Source: Bacteroidaceae bacterium (GTDB lineage Bacteria > Bacteroidota > Bacteroidia > Bacteroidales > Bacteroidaceae). Taken from it: DNA of 64,000 bases. Below, one piece after another: positions 61,613 through 64,000 of the stretch (position 1 is the stretch's first letter; the number at the start of each line of letters is the position of its first letter). A program made the position numbers and the translations under genes. Under the pieces are notes generated by a model. It saw only the letters and a list, made by a program, of their open reading frames with translations. It searched no databases and was not told the origin of the DNA. The stretch lies in assembly GCA_017616445.1 (NCBI GenBank), contig JAFZYE010000071.1:1-64000 (forward strand). Direction: 5' to 3'.

Positions 61613-62671
61613 TTAAACTTTTACATTTTCCTTAGATGTGACTCTTGTTGCTACTTTCATCAGCATCATACCGATGCAGGTCCATACCAGTTCGCGTAGT
61701 CGGCAGATGATGGAGATAAACACAGCTATAGTCATGGCCTCCTTGAGTGTGAGGAGTACACCAGTTGCGCCAACCATCTTCATTTGAACGGTCGACATAG
61801 CGAATCCGCCTTCTCTTCCGCCCAACTGTAATGGCATGAAGAACAGCAGGTTGGCAAACAACGAGGTGAATGCCAGAATGACGAACGAATACATAAACAG
61901 TTGCGGAACCGTTCCCTGCACATTTACCAAACGAAGCATGAAGAAGATCTCAAACGACTGTAACACCCTTCCTATGTATTCCAAAAAGAACGAGCCATAG
62001 AAACTATGTTTGTTCTGTCCTTGCAGCTGTGCTATCTGACAATCGATATTACGCAGTTCTTCCACATGGGTCTCAAGGAATCGTCGTCCCCAGTTCTTAC
62101 AGCCAGGTATCTTACTCACCAGTTTCACCAGTCCCACAACCATCCCTCGCTTGTAGCCTCTTACAAACAGATAGATACCACTCAGGGCAAACAGCGCAAT
62201 GAGTGGGAGGATGATGGCCATACGTGTATCGATGGGAACAAAGAGTACATACAACACAACTGCGGTCAACCAATACCAGAAGTGTGCAAAGATATGGGTC
62301 ATAGCAAACAGCAACACGGATGATGTGGCGCGTTCACGTCCGATATAGGGTGTGAGTTCCATAATTTTATAGGGTTCTCCCCCCATGAGTCCTGCCGGAG
62401 TCGCATAGTTGAGCGCAAAGCCTGTGATGGTAATCTTATAGAGTTTCCAGAAGGGGATAGGACAGTCGCCGCTCCCTCGGATGATGATTCTCCAGGTACA
62501 TGCATTCATGAAATACAGCACAATCCACATGCCCAGCACGGCGAATATCCAATAACCTGCATGTCGGATATGGTTCCACATCTCGACGAAACTGACCTTG
62601 AAAGTCAGAATCATAATAACGATGGCGATGATACCAAAAAGGAAAAATATGTTTCTGGTCTTATTCTTCAC
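61613..62671 (-). CDS. Flippase-like integral membrane protein (UPF0104 / LPG-synthase TM type)
   Basis: The 352-residue protein has about eight membrane segments (for example IFFLFGIIAIVIMILTF, YWIFAVLGMWIVLYFM and later MPLQLGGREGGFAMSTVQM). The N[A]TPAGLMGGEPYK and PLQLGGREGG motifs match the YbhN/UPF0104 family, related to the membrane part of MprF. In this context it may flip an inositol lipid or its precursor. It lies five bases after pdxA and 64 bases before the NTP transferase gene. Confidence 0.82.
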   Translation of the reverse strand: MKNKTRNIFFLFGIIAIVIMILTFKVSFVEMWNHIRHAGYWIFAVLGMWIVLYFMNACTWRIIIRGSGDCPIPFWKLYKITITGFALNYATPAGLMGGEPYKIMELTPYIGRERATSSVLLFAMTHIFAHFWYWLTAVVLYVLFVPIDTRMAIILPLIALFALSGIYLFVRGYKRGMVVGLVKLVSKIPGCKNWGRRFLETHVEELRNIDCQIAQLQGQNKHSFYGSFFLEYIGRVLQSFEIFFMLRLVNVQGTVPQLFMYSFVILAFTSLFANLLFFMPLQLGGREGGFAMSTVQMKMVGATGVLLTLKEAMTIAVFISIICRLRELVWTCIGMMLMKVATRVTSKENVKV

Positions 62672-62676
62672 GTTCC

Positions 62677-63789
62677 TTACAATTCGAGTCCGAGGTCGTT
62701 CTCATCGGTGACCTGATCGAGTTTCAGTTTATCACTATCATCCTTTTTCTCGTAATACTGTCGGCGTAAGGGGTGTGCGTGAGCCTCATCGAAGATTCTG
62801 CGGTTTCGGACTACATCGATAGCCGTATAGATAGCAGCACGGAACGAATCCTCCCGAGCGACACCCTTGCCCGCAATATCGTATGCCGTTCCATGATCGG
62901 GCGAAGTACGTACGATTGGGAGTCCAGCCGTATAGTTCACACCGCTGTCCATCGCTAAAGCCTTGAAGGGCGCCAATCCCTGATCGTGATACATGGCCAA
63001 GACTGCATCGAAATGGGCATAATTGCCCGAGCCGAAGAATCCGTCCGCAGCGTATGGACCAAAACACCTGATGCCTTCAGCAAACAACTGTTCGATGGTC
63101 GGAATGATCATCGTCTGCTCTTCTGTTCCTATCAAACCTCCGTCGCCACAATGAGGATTCAAGGCCAGTACAGCAATACGAGGGTTGTCGATTCGGAAAT
63201 CGCGTTTCAGCGACTGGTTCAAGATACGAATTTTCTCCTCCATCACATCTTTTCTGATTGCCCCGGCCACCTGGCTCAAGGGCAGATGAGTGGTAGCAAG
63301 AGCCACTCTCAGTGAGTCGTTCATCAAAATCATCAACGACTTATTGCCCTCCCCCACTTTCGATTCTATGTACTCAGTATGTCCAGGGAAATGGAATCCC
63401 TCACCCTGAATGTTGTTCTTGTTGATGGGTGCAGTTACCAACACATCGATCAATTCCTTCTGATAATCAGCCAAAGCCCTCTCCAGCGAGATGAGTGCCG
63501 CCCTTCCAGCTTCAGGAGTCGATTGTCCGAAATCAATCTTTATCTCCTCCTCACCAAAACAATTCACGACGTTCAGCATGTTGTCGTCAGCATCACGCGC
63601 ATTGTTCTTCACGACGAAGTTGGTTGCGCACTCAATCGCCTTTCGGTGATAGGTAGCCGTTTTTGGCGATCCATAGACAATCGGCGTGCACAACTCCAAC
63701 ATCTCGGGATTCTCAAATGTCTTGAGGATAATCTCATACCCCACACCGTTTATATCACCATGAGTGATTCCTACTCTTATTTTTCTCAT
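62677..63789 (-). CDS. pdxA: 4-Hydroxythreonine-4-phosphate dehydrogenase (PdxA)
   Basis: The enzyme oxidises 4-phosphohydroxy-L-threonine in pyridoxal phosphate synthesis. The 370-residue protein has GITHGDINGVGYEI near residue 7, the metal-ligand histidines in FPGHTEYIESKVG, LNPHCGDGG and AMYHDQGLAPFKAL, and TSPDHGTAYDIAGKG. A C-terminal charged tail of about 30 residues is longer than in E. coli. It appears to head the transcript that continues into the inositol-lipid genes; the reason for that linkage is unclear. Confidence 0.93.
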   Translation of the reverse strand: MRKIRVGITHGDINGVGYEIILKTFENPEMLELCTPIVYGSPKTATYHRKAIECATNFVVKNNARDADDNMLNVVNCFGEEEIKIDFGQSTPEAGRAALISLERALADYQKELIDVLVTAPINKNNIQGEGFHFPGHTEYIESKVGEGNKSLMILMNDSLRVALATTHLPLSQVAGAIRKDVMEEKIRILNQSLKRDFRIDNPRIAVLALNPHCGDGGLIGTEEQTMIIPTIEQLFAEGIRCFGPYAADGFFGSGNYAHFDAVLAMYHDQGLAPFKALAMDSGVNYTAGLPIVRTSPDHGTAYDIAGKGVAREDSFRAAIYTAIDVVRNRRIFDEAHAHPLRRQYYEKKDDSDKLKLDQVTDENDLGLEL

Positions 63790-63850
63790 AAAAACGAATT
63801 CAATCTTTACTATTTATCTTCTTCGGATTTGTCTCCTTGTCTCCTTTTGT

Positions 63851-64000
63851 TCAATTTTTCAATTTATCTGGCAATCTCAACGTGTATAATGCCGCTTCAA
63901 GTCGACGAATCATGGTTCGTTTCATCTTTTCGGGCGCATAGACAAATCCCTCGACCACAACGACCCGATTATTCACCGTATCTACAGAAGCATGCGACAC
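63851..64000 (-). CDS. DUF4837-like protein, C-terminal end (runs off the right edge)
   Basis: The last 49 codons before a stop at 63851 are visible: VNNRVVVVEGFVYAP, KMKRTMIRRLEAALYTLRL and the tail PDKLKN. The pattern of VEGFVYAPxxxKR and LEAxLYTL recalls the C-terminus of Bacteroidales DUF4837 proteins. The final codons lie in a TTTCAAT-type low-complexity tract, which may have extended the protein. The function is unknown. It is upstream of pdxA on the same strand, 61 bases away. Confidence 0.55.
   Translation of the reverse strand: MSHASVDTVNNRVVVVEGFVYAPEKMKRTMIRRLEAALYTLRLPDKLKN

Overview
The window looks like chromosome of a Bacteroidales bacterium, most likely Prevotella or a close relative. 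The evidence is a TonB receptor with a carboxypeptidase-like N-domain, a fimbrillin-type lipoprotein, a type IX secretion plug protein, Bacteroidales families such as DUF4836, DUF4421, DUF5686, DUF4105 and DUF4837, and many promoters of the Bacteroides type (TTTG, about 20 bases, TAnnTTTG). No rRNA, tRNA, insertion sequence or CRISPR array was recognised. Assignments rest on reading motifs by eye; no database search was run.

Layout. 1-4734 (minus): a LolD/FtsX-type ABC pair, then an amino-sugar kinase fused to a RapZ C-terminal domain, a MurU-like nucleotidyltransferase and a Crp/Fnr regulator cut by the window edge; this suggests MurNAc recycling. 4905-7939 (minus): DUF4836 lipoprotein, MtgA transglycosylase, OmpA-family lipoprotein. 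8172-22571 (plus): ProS, S37-like peptidase, ClpC, PurF-like and ThiE-like proteins, Prs, rubredoxin, UxaC, T9SS plug protein and a large amidase-like protein with golvesin-like and FnIII-like domains. 22716-27323 (minus): DUF4421 protein, patatin-like phospholipase with barrel, SDR enzyme, lipoprotein. 27543-29509 (plus): long leader, 49-residue ORF and fimbrillin-like protein. 29510-30674: about 1.15 kb without a convincing gene but full of palindromes and repeats. 30675-32395: cation efflux protein and HAD nucleotidase. 32486-37423 (minus): two paralogous CE1-type esterases and a type-B carboxylesterase, pointing to plant-polysaccharide ester hydrolysis. 37887-48221: mixed housekeeping and envelope genes. 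48295-56798 (minus): SecA, DUF4105, TPR and DUF5686 proteins. 56825-64000 (minus): an inositol-lipid cluster (inositol-3-phosphate synthase, HAD phosphatase, CDP-alcohol transferase, ATP-grasp, nucleotidyltransferase, flippase-like protein) followed upstream by PdxA and DUF4837.

The least explained material is repetitive DNA of two kinds. The first is a family of heptamer-phased tracts, often joined to a G/C-rich palindrome. It fills many intergenic spaces, abuts start and stop codons, forms parts of promoters, and occurs in the same reading frame inside two adjacent genes (60414-60496 and 61295-61359). The second is a set of palindromic arrays with an exact 22-base period but different sequences, at 29719-29838, 30219-30284, 30411-30487 and 37678-37765. 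The last of these ends about 17 bases upstream of a good promoter.
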